Below are positions 33,418 through 43,609 of a DNA stretch of 64,000 nucleotides, in pieces. The notes under the pieces were generated by a model that did not search any database, had not been told where the DNA came from, and saw nothing but the letters and a program-made list of their open reading frames with translations. The position numbers and the translations under genes were made by a program. The number at the start of each line of letters is the position of its first letter. The first letter of the stretch is position 1. This stretch comes from Guillardia theta CCMP2712 (taxonomy: Eukaryota; Cryptophyceae; Pyrenomonadales; Geminigeraceae), in the NCBI RefSeq assembly GCF_000315625.1, contig NW_005434664.1, positions 1,077,438-1,141,437 on the forward strand, read 5' to 3'.

Positions 33418-35062
33418 ATGAATTCCGCGTTTCAATGCCCGCTGACACAAGAAGCCTTCTTCAAGGTGACCCTCCCTCATACTGCTGGATCACTGACGAC
33501 TGGTTTGTCCAGCGCATAGAACAAATCCGAGCCATCAGGACAGACAAGGAGCCGGGGCAGCGAGTCATAAAATGCAGTGCACCCGTGCTAGAGGAAAGAC
33601 AGGGTGCAAGCCAAGACAGGGCGGTGATGAAAATATACTATGGCTTCCCTATGGATACACGGAAACCAGCGCAGTATGTGATGTCCTACGAACCTGGCAA
33701 GCATGAGCATTCTCTCACGTTCAAGGTAGACCATACCGATGAACACAAGATGCTCACTTTGACTTAGGTCTCATGGACAAATAAAGGCTTGCCAGCTCCA
33801 GCAGAGGAGAAGTCAAGTGCAGAAGGAAAGAGCTCAATTACCGTAGAAATGAGGTCAGAGGCAGTGGGGAAGTCGAAGGCAGTAGAGAAGAAGTCAGCTC
33901 CAGTAGAGAAGAAGTCAGCTACAGTAGAAAAGAAGTCAGCTCCAGTAGAAAAGAAGTCAGCTCCAGTAGAGAAGAAGTCAGCTACAGTAGAAAAGAAGTC
34001 AGCTCCAGTAGAGAAGAAGTCAGCTACAGTAGAGAAGAAGTCAGCTCCAGTAGAGAAGAAGTCAGCTACAGTAGAGAAGAAGTCAGCTCCAGTAGAGAAG
34101 AAGTCAGCTCCAGTAGAGAAGAAGTCAGCTCCAGTAGAGAAGAAGTCAGCTCCAGTAGAGAAGAAGTCAGCTCCAGTAGAGAAGAAGTCAGCTCCAGTAG
34201 AGAAGAAGTCAGCTCCAGTAGAGAAGAGTTCAGGGGCAACAAAATCGAGATCAAGTCGAGCCAAAGACAAGCCAATTCCGACCCGCGTACAAGCCTTCCC
34301 CGAGGTGCCCTGCCTTGACACCCGAAACCTTTCGTCCTGATGCTTTTGCCAGGATCGTCCGCTGACAGTGCTTCCAAGTATCACTGACCATCAAGACAAG
34401 AAGCTGGCGAAGTTGCAATGCGAGTATGACAGATCTGAAACGTTTCTTTATGCTCTCGATTTCTTGGGATGCGTTTACAAGAGCTGACGTGGATCTCGCA
34501 GTGGTATCGTTTCCTTCCTGTCCAAGTACGCTAACCCCGATCTCTTGACAAAAGATCAGCGAAAGGCTATAGGTCCGCCTCATGAAACGCTGAAATTCTT
34601 GTTTGATTATTTCCCCGCAGACTTTGATAAAGATGAGTTGAGAACGTTGCTGACCATGGCTGAATTGTTCACGTTGAAGGCAGTGTAAGATGCGCAGTGA
34701 CACCTTTGGCATGATGGCTGTGTGCAGGACTTTGAGGAGACAGATTGTAGGAACCTTGTGGTAACATCTTGTCTTGGATCTGGAGGCAAAGGTTGACAAT
34801 GATGGAAATCAAGGTTTTCGGTATCCGCTCATTGGCAGACTTGTCCAAAGTGCAGCCAGACAATCTCATCACCTTCATGAAGCAGGTGAAAGTCTGGTGT
34901 CGAATGCTCGTGATTGAGATTTGTTTGATCCAGTTGTCACCGGATGAGAGTGAAAGAAAGATCAAAGAAAAGGTATCACAGGCCTTCTACTGCTGCTTGT
35001 TGAATTTCCTATGTCAGGTTGTTCGCTGGATTTTGCAGGCTAAAGTTCTTTGCATTCATTAA
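33418..35062 (+). CDS. Lys-rich heptad-repeat protein, unrecognised
   Basis: Start MNSAFQCPLTQEAFFK at 33418, then a 47-nt intron to RIEQIRAIRTDKEPGQRVIK, and YYGFPMDTRKPAQYVMSYE. Another 43-nt intron leads to VSWTNKGLPAPAEEKSS and a block of sixteen EKKSAPV or EKKSATV heptads (33890-34226). After the repeat come Ser/Arg-rich sequence (GATKSRSSRAKDKPIPTR) and helical exons: LSKYANPDLLTKDQRKAIGP, FLFDYFPADFDKDELRTLLT, LTMAELFTLKA, MEIKVFGIRSLADLSKVQPD and LSPDESERKIKEKV. The repeat resembles linker-histone-like or microtubule-binding basic tails, but no domain confirms this. The exact 3' end is approximate. It converges with the patatin gene, only about 20 bp away. Confidence 0.55.
33890..34226 (+). 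repeat. 21-bp coding repeat, 16 copies
   Basis: A tandem 21-bp unit (GTAGAGAAGAAGTCAGCTCC and variants) encodes VEKKSAP or VEKKSAT. Units differ almost only at the Pro/Thr codon (CCA or ACA) and at a silent G/A in the Glu or Lys codon. This indicates recent expansion with purifying pressure on the heptad. Confidence 0.9.
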
Positions 35063-35083
35063 CGAGAAACATTGCAAGGGTTT

Positions 35084-37834
35084 TCAGCTACTCTGCTCAA
35101 TTTTGCCGAGCTCACCAGCTCTGCACATGGTGTAGCGCACGGAGAAGCTGTTGGAGTTCTTCACCTTGTCTGCAGCTGTAGCTACGATGTATCTCGCCTC
35201 CTCCTCGTCCCATCCCATGACTGTCCCGAACATTCGCCTTCCATCCCCTCGCGCTACCACAACTTCTTCCCCCCGACGGAACGAGCTTCCGTCCGATAGA
35301 AAGAAATGGATTCCGATAGACCACGATGCTGGTATCCCCCGCCCCACCCGCTCGGTCATCGCGTTCCAGCATTCCACCGGCAGCAGAGCTCTCACGTCCC
35401 TTCCCGTCCCCACGCTCGACTTCTCTGCTTCGCCGATCTGCATGAGGAAACGGAAGTGAAGCGGCAGGAACAAGTCGATGGCTCTCTCTGCTCCCGTCAA
35501 GGAGCGAGACGGATCCCCAAGGATGTCGTACGCCCTCACAAACCCCTGCAGGATCCCAGCAAGCAGCACGTTCCTGTCAAGCGCAAGCTGCGAGATCACG
35601 TCGTCGACATCGAGTGGCGCTATCGCAAAGAGACGAGGATCAGTTTCCTCCTCCTGCCTTCCCTCGTCTGCAGCCTGATTCGAGACGAGTCCCTTGCTCG
35701 CCTGCTGGTTCAGCAAGAGAATGTCCTTGGCGTAGATGATAGAGTGCCCCGCGTCATGCAGATGCTTCTTGACCTTGGGAAAGGGGTCCAAACACTTTGG
35801 CGCTATGAGTCTCTCAAAGATCCCCAGCAAACTCTTGGGCATCAAGTTTCCGTCGGGATACGAGCGTAGCACAAGGACATGGGAGCAGCCGGAGGACAAG
35901 GCGGAGCGATAGGGGATGGGCTCATAGACCAGAGCGTCCACCAAGGGCTCTACCTCAGGAACGAAGCTTGCGAGCGAGTCGGAAACCTCCCTGATGTTGA
36001 TCAGCTGCTTCCACACGATCCACACCAGCACGTTCTTTAGCTCCTCCTCCTCGATGAATCCGTCCTGGTTCACGTCAACCATGTGAAACAACTCCAGGAG
36101 ATCGCTGCTGCCCGCATGCACGCCAATGGCTCGCATCACTTGAATGAACTCATCCCTCGACAGTCCAACCTCCTCCTCCTCCTGTGAGGAAGACGAGGAG
36201 CTGCTTCTTGAGGACAGTTGGTTCACAAACGCTGCCTGAGCTCTGTTCCACAGCGACCGACTGAGCTCATAGTCAATCCAAAGTTCGCACCCCTGCTTGA
36301 GATTCTCAGGATCGCGAGATGAGCTTCCTTTGATCCAGATGGGTTGAATGCCAGCGATGCCGGGCAACATGCAAGAAGCTTTGATGCAGTCACAAAGAGA
36401 AGACAGATCATTGAAACTGTCCTCCTCAGTCCCGAGAATGACCGGGCCTTGAGAGAACAAGCCCGAAGCGATCACTTTCATCGGCTGATGCTTGTTGTTG
36501 CGTTCAAAGACCGTCCAGTTCAAGGGCAAGAGTTCTTGCATGATGTGTTTCATGGGGTACTCTAGTAGCATGACAGGAGATTTTGGCGAGAAATCAGGGC
36601 GGATGGGGGAAAGCAGCTTAGTGAGCCTTGAAATGTCAAGCCAACTGGTGCCGTTGAGGTGATTCTTGGAAGTTGTTAGGTAATTGCAGAAGAACTGATA
36701 GGTCGTGCGATGGTCAGCACGAGCAACCAGATAAGATCCAACAATGGAGCCAGCCGATGAGCCAAGCACAAGGTCAAACGCATCCGCGACCCCCAGGTCG
36801 TTGATCGCACACGCCATCCCAGCGGTGACGCTTCCTCGCAGACCCCCCCCCTCTATCGCAAGCCCGATCTTCAGCGAGTCGCTCCTCTTGCCCGGTCTCG
36901 ACCTCTCGTCCTGTCGTGTGCGGATGGCTTGGATCACAGGGTGTACCTGATGCGGCTGCACCTTCCTCGGCCCCACAGAGCGCAGCGAAGGCTCAAGGAT
37001 GCCTTGCTCGTTCTGCCGCCATGGCTGCGACCTACCTTGAATCTTGAGGCGGTAGATCGAAGCGCCTTCCTTCAACTGATGATCCAGCTCCTCTATGCTA
37101 CGAATGAAGACCTGTTCGTTCCTACGCAGCTTTGTCCAGTTTGACGCCGTTCTCCACATGTCAGCTGAGAAGTTTGACAACACACCCATGCGTATGCTGC
37201 TGGAGTTGGAATAGTTTCTCGTTTTGAGACGAGCAAAAGCGGTGGAAGGGGCAGCAGCAGAACTCTGCATCAGGTCCTTGAGAGCAGAGATGGAGGACTC
37301 TCTCAATGAAATCTTGTCTCCCGCGTTGGTCTGCCACGACGCCGATCTTGTTGTATTTTGCATCACCTCCTGTAGAGCACTGACAGAAGATTCCTTGAGC
37401 AGGGCCTTGACTGAAACGTTTGTCCACATGCTTGCAATGCTGGCATTCAAGACATGAAGGAATGGCCGAAACTTGTCGATATTACGCTTGGGAACCACTC
37501 CTAACGACTTGAAAGTCTCTAGCATAGATTCCTGCTCCAGACGGTATCCAGCAAATCGAAAGCCCCTCTGCCTTTCTTCATTCCCGTCTTCACTCTTCAT
37601 TCTGCTTGCTGGTTTCATCTTCCTGATTCGTTTTTCACGTGGATCAAGCAGATGGACTCGAATGTTGTTATGGCTTACTGGGCGACAAGGGTTGAGAAAT
37701 CCGAGGGAGCATGAAGCAGACCAAGTATGAGGGTCGGAAGCAACGGTGTAGGTTTCCATGAACAAGCATGGCAGAAAGATACAAATGAAGACCCGAACTC
37801 CAAATAGAAGGGACGCACCCATCCTAGTAGGCAT
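35084..37834 (-). CDS. Patatin-like phospholipase with internal EF-hand
   Basis: A single uninterrupted exon of 916 residues, which is unusual here. The N-terminus (MGASLLFGVRVFICIFLPCL) is a signal-anchor or signal peptide. Residues 145-192 hold two related segments (LLKESSVSALQEVMQ and SLRESSISALKDLMQ). The patatin domain starts near 320: IGLAIEGGGLRGS (oxyanion-hole loop), then DLVLGSSAGSIVGSY with nucleophile Ser360 in G-S-S-A-G. The catalytic-Asp region VDALVYEPIPYRSAL is near 632, with Asp-Ala in place of the usual Asp-Gly. Between these, at about 555-610, is a helical EF-hand region with a canonical loop DVNQDGFIEEEE (587-598), preceded by a Ser and Glu run. Patatins hydrolyse acyl esters of membrane lipids, so Ca2+ gating is an attractive inference. 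The C-terminal 120 residues are unrecognised. A polypyrimidine region lies upstream (37870-38030). Confidence 0.8.
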   Translation of the reverse strand: MPTRMGASLLFGVRVFICIFLPCLFMETYTVASDPHTWSASCSLGFLNPCRPVSHNNIRVHLLDPREKRIRKMKPASRMKSEDGNEERQRGFRFAGYRLEQESMLETFKSLGVVPKRNIDKFRPFLHVLNASIASMWTNVSVKALLKESSVSALQEVMQNTTRSASWQTNAGDKISLRESSISALKDLMQSSAAAPSTAFARLKTRNYSNSSSIRMGVLSNFSADMWRTASNWTKLRRNEQVFIRSIEELDHQLKEGASIYRLKIQGRSQPWRQNEQGILEPSLRSVGPRKVQPHQVHPVIQAIRTRQDERSRPGKRSDSLKIGLAIEGGGLRGSVTAGMACAINDLGVADAFDLVLGSSAGSIVGSYLVARADHRTTYQFFCNYLTTSKNHLNGTSWLDISRLTKLLSPIRPDFSPKSPVMLLEYPMKHIMQELLPLNWTVFERNNKHQPMKVIASGLFSQGPVILGTEEDSFNDLSSLCDCIKASCMLPGIAGIQPIWIKGSSSRDPENLKQGCELWIDYELSRSLWNRAQAAFVNQLSSRSSSSSSSQEEEEVGLSRDEFIQVMRAIGVHAGSSDLLELFHMVDVNQDGFIEEEELKNVLVWIVWKQLINIREVSDSLASFVPEVEPLVDALVYEPIPYRSALSSGCSHVLVLRSYPDGNLMPKSLLGIFERLIAPKCLDPFPKVKKHLHDAGHSIIYAKDILLLNQQASKGLVSNQAADEGRQEEETDPRLFAIAPLDVDDVISQLALDRNVLLAGILQGFVRAYDILGDPSRSLTGAERAIDLFLPLHFRFLMQIGEAEKSSVGTGRDVRALLPVECWNAMTERVGRGIPASWSIGIHFFLSDGSSFRRGEEVVVARGDGRRMFGTVMGWDEEEARYIVATAADKVKNSNSFSVRYTMCRAGELGKIEQSS

Positions 37835-37849
37835 TAATATCCCTTTGAC

Positions 37850-38460
37850 TCTGACTCTCTATCTTTAACTCCCCGCCTGGCTTGACGTTTCCCTCTCTTC
37901 CCCTCTCTGCTCGTATCTTTGCCTCTCCCTACCTGCCTCCTTCCATTCACCTCCTCCTCACTCCCTCCCCATCGCTCTCTCTCTCTCTCGCTCTCTCGCT
38001 CTCTCCCTCTCTCCCTCCTTTCCTCTATCGGCGCATTTCAGTGCAACAGATCCTGAAAGAGACTTTTCACGATCCCCTCCTCCAACACCCTACCATGCAA
38101 TTTGAACCACCCCTACCCACTCCCTACGGACCCCACATATCTCTCTACCGCTGCTCAAACCAATTCTGATCAATACACACATAAAGGTACCACCCTACCC
38201 ATTAGATGTGTAAACCACCATCGACGACACAGACACCCGTTCATTTCTTCATTAACCCCACCCCCTCTCCACCCCACCCCCCTCATACCGCTAGATCAAG
38301 TCCGCCTATCCTTCATATGTTTTGGAAAGCAATTATCTAGTACCGAAGGTAAATACTATATTCTGTCTTTCTTTTCTCTTATATAAGTGATGAGGGCAGC
38401 TTGTCTTTGAAAAATGGAATAATCCTCAAAACCTGATCCGCCTCAAAGTTTTCCAGATCT
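37850..38460. other. Intergenic: polypyrimidine tract and C-run sequence
   Basis: About 37880-38030 is CT-rich (CTCTCTCTCGCTCTCTCGCT). About 38100-38290 contains C runs (CCACCCCTACCCACTCC), the complement of the GGGGTAG tracts. It separates the divergently transcribed patatin gene and the next gene, so it may hold both promoters. Confidence 0.45.
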
Positions 38461-38464
38461 CGAC

Positions 38465-39688
38465 ATGGCTAGTCTGACCGTACGAGTTGTGCGGCTGGTG
38501 ACGATGGCGATGGGGGGCGGCGGCATGGGCGGGAGACTGACGATGAGTGCGTGTGTGGTACCCAAGTCAGACCTACAGGCGGAACGTACGGCAAGGCTTT
38601 TCTCGAGAAGATCGGAAAGAAAGAATGCGATGGTGGTTGGCGGGATCTCAAATATGTTGAGGGAGAAATGCTCTAGGGTGGGGCTCATACTTCACGAACA
38701 AGAGGTCCGAGGGTACGCATCAGTTCGAGCATCCTGCGACTCTATCGTGGCATACGATGGTTGTGCCTGTGTTGTTTTGCAAGGCATGACAAGTGAGGCA
38801 GGGTTGCAGCGATTGAGAATCCTGAGAGGCGGGAAGGGGAAGGACGCATCAGATCAGCCGTCATCTGTGAGCATTCTTGCTTGCTTGACTGAGCTTATCA
38901 TTTGTTGAAGGAATCGAAACCAAGTGGACAAGAGATGCAGGAAGTGGAGAGGTCTCATGCCAGCTCGATCGGCTGGATGCTAAACGGAATGCAGGCTGCT
39001 GCAGGAGTATGAAGCGATCAAAGAGCGATGGATGGTTGGTGCTTACATAATCTTTCTTGTGATGTGCTAGATCGTGTCAACTCATGTCACTCTTCTCGCC
39101 CCTTCAAGCTGGTGAGCGCATCTTCAGGTTCCAAGCGGCGATGAGGCCGAGGAGAACCAGGACTCGTCAGACATGGAAGAAGCTCAACAGTTTGTGCAAG
39201 AGAGTCATGTGAGCTTTCTCATGCTTCTTGCTTTTCCTCAACTTGCTTGGCGGATCAGACGTTGGACGCTCGTCTGAACAAGGAGTTGAAAGATACTGTT
39301 ACTGAGTTACAGGACATCGGTGAGCATCTTATGAATGACGCTGTCTTATGTGACACTTATTCGTGATAGTCACGAAAGAGCAGAGATTAGATGAGGAGCT
39401 CAGGAGGTAGCTTTAGATGTGCATAATGTTCTTGTTTGTCATCCTTCTGCTGAACTGCATAGGTTTGAGGATTTTGAGCTTCAAAACAAACGGGTGAGCA
39501 TCAGATTCTATTTTTGTACACGGGATTTGATTGTTCCAGATAGGAGACAAATGTTCCTAGTGTCTTGATGGATTCAGATTCATCTCATGAAACAGACAAA
39601 TCTCGGTTGCCTTGAGCTTAAACTATCAAAGGAAATTAAGTGTTTCCAGGCCAAAAGATGTTACAAGGAGTCAAGATCACCCACCTAG
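38465..39688 (+). CDS. Coiled-coil hypothetical protein
   Basis: Exon 1 starts MASLTVRVVRLVTMAMGGGG and runs to KGKDASDQPSS. Short introns then join ESKPSGQEMQEVERSHASSI, VPSGDEAEENQDSSDMEEAQ, TLDARLNKELKDTVTELQDI, VTKEQRLDEELRR, FEDFELQNKR and IHLMKQTNLGCLELKLSKE. It stops at TAG 39686-39688. All joins keep frame. The acidic, heptad-like second half suggests a coiled coil. The first exon contains a short Cys-containing stretch (YDGCACVVLQGM). No family is recognised, and a further splice at the stop is possible. Confidence 0.45.
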
Positions 39689-39689
39689 G

Positions 39690-40280
39690 TATATCCAGTT
39701 GCTTCTTGTATTGACAACTCCCGTTGACTCTGTTCCATGACTTTGAAAGATCGTCATCTCCTTCTCCTTCCCCTTCCCGCAATAAAGTGGTGCTATGCAG
39801 CTCTCTCGATTGCGACGGCTAACCGTTCTTTGTAGCATAAATCTGTCTTCTCGAGGTTGAATGGTTTTGAAATGTTGGCTTGATTTTGAGAAACCCCATC
39901 AGTTCGTCCGAAGAAGAGATCAGAATGCAGAAAATGATGAAGGTAGCTTCTCAAATATTTTGCTACAGGATCCTCACACACGACAGAACTTGAAGTTATG
40001 GCAAGAGCGGATGAAAGCTGCATACGGAGACAGGTGAATCTTTTGAATTCATGAACAAAGACTCACAAAAATCACATCAATCTCTATTTGACATTCTCTA
40101 TAAGCTCGTCGACCTCAGAGAGCGAAAGCTGGAATATGCCTTACAACATAGACTCGTCGGCCATGGCCTTTCACAAGTTCAGACCACCACAGCTGTGGCA
40201 ACGGAGGAATTTCACCACCTCGCGTGCTCCCCCTGAAGCTTCGAAGGCCCAGAAGGGTGGGAGCAATTTGATGGGGTTTA
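39690..40280. other. Gap with possible 5' exons of the methyltransferase gene
   Basis: Fragments read as coding between splice-like signals: DPHTRQNLKLWQERMKAAYG at about 39970-40035 and MAFHKFRPPQLWQRRNFTTS at about 40165-40225. The latter is Arg/Ser-rich like an organelle presequence. I could not fix how these join the exon beginning at 40282. Confidence 0.3.
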
Positions 40281-40281
40281 C

Positions 40282-41514
40282 ATGAGTGACCATATGGGTG
40301 TAGACGAAGACGTTTTTGACAGCGTGTCCCTCAGAGTTGACAACACAAAATCATTGAACATCGGTGAACTCTTCGAACAATGCCGAGACAACCCCTCCTT
40401 GATCCTTTGGCCTGTTGTAGGATTCGTGGAAAAATCCACAATTGCCAAGAAAGAAATCACCAGGATTGAGATGATTGGGTTTGACGCGAAGTAGATCTCT
40501 CAGCACCATTGAAGGGAAGAGCTAAGGTCTGGTGCTTTTCATGCAGGCATCCACGGGACCTGATCACTTCTCTAACGGATTCTCGAAAGGTTGTCTCCGT
40601 GCTCGCTGTGCTCTCTGACTGGTAGCAGGCGGCAGAGAAGCAGCTGACGGACTTGACTGGGTTGAGTCTTTGGAGTGTGACCTTCACCTTGGGCACTCTC
40701 CTGCTGGAGAACAAAAGAATCCTCAAGGGCAAGAATGTCAGAGCCGGGTAGTCGCATCTCCTCAGAGCTGACGAGCTCAAACCCGCAGGTTCTTGAATTG
40801 GGCTGTGGGACGGGCATGTTGGGCTTGAGCGCTGCAGCGTGTAGAGCAAAATCTGTGGGGATAGATTCCAATCGATACCTTGATATTGAAGGTGGTGCAG
40901 GTTTTGTTGACCGACAGGTCAGATCATGTCTTGCGCGTTGTGCAGGAGAACATCAAACGGAATGCGGAGGCACGTGCTTGTGCCTGTCGCTCGTTTCCCC
41001 CTGATGGTACGGCAGGTGCTTGCAGGGTGCGATGTGGAAACAAGGCATCTCGAGCTAAAGCTTGATTCGAACCAAGGTACTTGATCATGCCAGTCCGAAG
41101 GTTATCTCATGATCAACAGACGCTGCGACGAATACTTTCGATGTCATCCTAGGCAGTGAACTGATTCACTTCGGACTGGATAGAAGGCACAAGTTGAACA
41201 CAGATGAAGGGGAAAACCTAACAAGCAGCCGATTCGACGCAATTTTCTCGACAGCCTCGCAGTACTTGTGCGTCTCCAAGGTGACAGGGATGCAGCACTC
41301 AACCTTGGTGGACAGGTCGGAATCAGGTTTCATCCTGCTCTCTTTCAAGATCAATCCCAACTACATTCATACCATCTCGGGACCACAGTTTCCAACTGGA
41401 TGGAATTACCGTCAAGGATACATCGACGAAGTCACTGGAAGCGGCAAGAGGTTCAAGAGCCCTCTTGATATCCATATTCTGATCAGATATGCAGGTACGG
41501 TTTGTCGGCGGTGA
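40282..41514 (+). CDS. Methyltransferase of the METTL21/Methyltransf_16 type
   Basis: Family members methylate Lys on proteins such as chaperones and elongation factors, using S-adenosylmethionine. The N-terminal exon reads MSDHMGVDEDVFDSVSLRVD and PSLILWPVVGFVEKS. Later exons give LTDLTGLSLWSVTFTLGTLL, typical of the W-x-x-x-x-x-L lead-in of this family. SAM motif I follows (VLELGCGTGMLGLSAAACRA), then VLLTDRSDHVLRVVQENIKR and DVILGSELIHF, corresponding to the family's D-x-I-x-x-S-E strand. The C-terminus includes FSTASQYLCVSK and GFILLSFKINPNYIHTIS, ending at 41514 unless a splice at about 41493 is used. The spliced joins (RAKS to VVQVLL, SNQD to AATNTF) keep frame. The true start may be upstream near 39970. 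The substrate is unknown. Confidence 0.65.
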
Positions 41515-41889
41515 AGGTACCTGCAACCGACAGCGTTTTCTTAAGGGCTCCTGTCCTTCTGACTTTTTGACAGTTGATCCCCTTGTCTGTCCTTTTCAAC
41601 GAGGATCGCGAGGAACTGATGGGCAAGAAGAATGTATGATACATCATGTGCTGTCACAGTCGTGCATGCGATTCTAACTTGTTCGACCAGTTGAAAGATT
41701 TTCTGTGCGTCGTTGCCGCTCGTTCCCAGAAGGCTCTGAGTTCTGCTTTGCACCAGTTTCCTATGGAACCGTTGGAATGAATGATAAGTTATAGACGGTA
41801 CGGTAGAGTCCATCATTTGAATCATCATGCTGTAGACTGGGTCGACTCGGAGGAGAGGCTTGCTGTCACACAGGGCCATACGGCGACAA

Positions 41890-42025
41890 GCCTGAGATAC
41901 TAGTTTGCCCGCGGCCCGTGCCGGGTGCCGGGCGCGGCCCGGGCGCCCTCTACGGTGACTCAGGGATTTGAGTAAAAAATGTGACACGTGAGCCTTTACT
42001 CAAAGTTAAGTTAAAATCAGTACGA
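41890..42025. other. GC-rich island with hairpin and AT-rich motif
   Basis: A GC-rich stretch (GCCCGCGGCCCGTGCCGG) is followed by an exact 10-bp inverted repeat: TTTGAGTAAA at 41967-41976 and TTTACTCAAA at 41995-42004, with an 18-nt loop. The second arm is the start of a full AT-rich motif running to 42023. No gene is seen from 41520 to 41890. Confidence 0.65.
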
Positions 42026-42029
42026 AGAC

Positions 42030-43600
42030 AATCAGGCGGCGAGGTTTGGCGGGGCAGTTTACTGATCGTCCTCGGCGTGAGTGCCCGGGCCTTGCGGGTA
42101 TCGGCGCATGGGGTACGACGAGGAGCTAAAGTCAAGTTTAGGCCGTCACGGGAGGGGGGAGATGGGGGGGGCTCTTGAGAGCAGAATCAGTACCAATATG
42201 GTTTTAGTCAACAGTGCATGTGTAAGCTGTGGCAGCATGACTCGGACACCACCCCCGTTGAGGTGGACTGTAAGGGGTTGTCTCTCTGAGGGGTACATGA
42301 TGTCATGGCGAGTCAGCGATCATCGTATCCCCCCACCACATCGCATCTTGAGATCTGTCGCCCTTAAAATATCCGAGCCACCCTCAGAGTCTCATTTCCG
42401 ACTGCCTACGGAGTGGATGACGGGGTTCACCCATGGAGGGGTGCATTTCCTGTTAACTAGAGGGGTGGATGACTTAAGGGGGTCATGGATCAATCTGGCC
42501 ATGTAACCTCGCTTCTGCCTTGCTGACAAACCTTGTGACCAGAAATTGTCACGGGAGAGCCGCCAGTAAAATATGATGATGGAGGATAGTAGGGATGGTG
42601 GTCCACGTGAGCGGTTCGTGAGACGTGCGTGAGACGATTCGGTTTGTGGCCGTCTAACTGGGGGGAGGTTTTGCCTGCGTGACCTCATCGTAGTACCAGG
42701 AGAACGCAGGGGTTGTCTTAAGTAAGCTATCGATGACTCGAAACCAGCTCTGTTTGCCTCGCACCCCCAGCCCCCCGATCGGGCACTCACCCCGGAGTTT
42801 GGCTGGCCAAGTCCTGTCAGGTTCGACCATAAACGAACGTCTTTTCGTGCAAAAAGGGCTCTCTACTCCGAAAGTCCGTTCGCCTGGTGAGTACCCCCTG
42901 TTCCCTATACCATCAATTAGGCAATCACCCCACCCCATGAAATACCTCCTTTCCACATCCCCACTCATACCCACTCAAGTGTCGACATTTGTCATCCCTC
43001 CTCACCCATGCCCAGGATCTCACTACCCTGTATTTTCAGCCATTTCCCACACACCGGTCATTCCTATTTGAAGGCGCACGGAAGCCTTATTGCAGGGGGG
43101 GGGGGTCTTTAGCTGACATGTGTAGTAAAGTATCACGCTTCCGGTTCTCCGGAGCAGTGTGATTTGCTCCGAAATGATGACCAGTGGATATCGAATCACA
43201 GCGATTGGTAGCGCGAAATTATTTCTCGAATCTTCTTTGTCAGGCAAATATCCCTGCCATCCAACTCCGAGCCAGAGCCCTGCCTACCACCATGACTTAG
43301 AGGCAGGGCATGTGCATAGCTATTTGAGCCTAGTGCTGTATATATAAGATATCTCATCATGGAATACATAGGTAGCAGCGTTTTCTGTCACTCAACAATT
43401 CCAAGCCCCCTAAACAGTACCCTACCCACCCTTTCCCAGAACCACCCCACACATGTTCATGTCAGACTCCTTGCACCCCTCTAAACCCGCTGTCGACCTT
43501 CACAAGTTCTTGTCATCCTCACCTCGTCCTCTGGCACATCCTTCGTCTGTCTTGTAGCACCTTGGACCTCACCCTTGCCATCCTTCCTCTCTGACAGCTT
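42030..43600. other. Intergenic, G/C-run tracts, no clear gene
   Basis: Open frames here show no domain. Runs include GGGAGGGGGGAGATGGGGGG (about 42150), CACCCCACCCC-type stretches (about 42920-43020), a G homopolymer near 43086 and a C-run block at 43400-43460 just before the RWP-RK gene. Confidence 0.45.
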
Positions 43601-43609
43601 GCTTTTGCA

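Noticed and set aside
33764-34384. Minus-strand frame with repeated FSTGADF
   Set aside because: It is the antisense of the EKKSAPV coding repeat. The plus strand has flanking exons, proper splice joins and conserved heptads.
42392-43071. Possible genes in the 42-43 kb gap
   Set aside because: Frames on both strands are Pro/Ser/Arg-rich without domain or consistent splice signals. The region is mostly G/C-run tracts.
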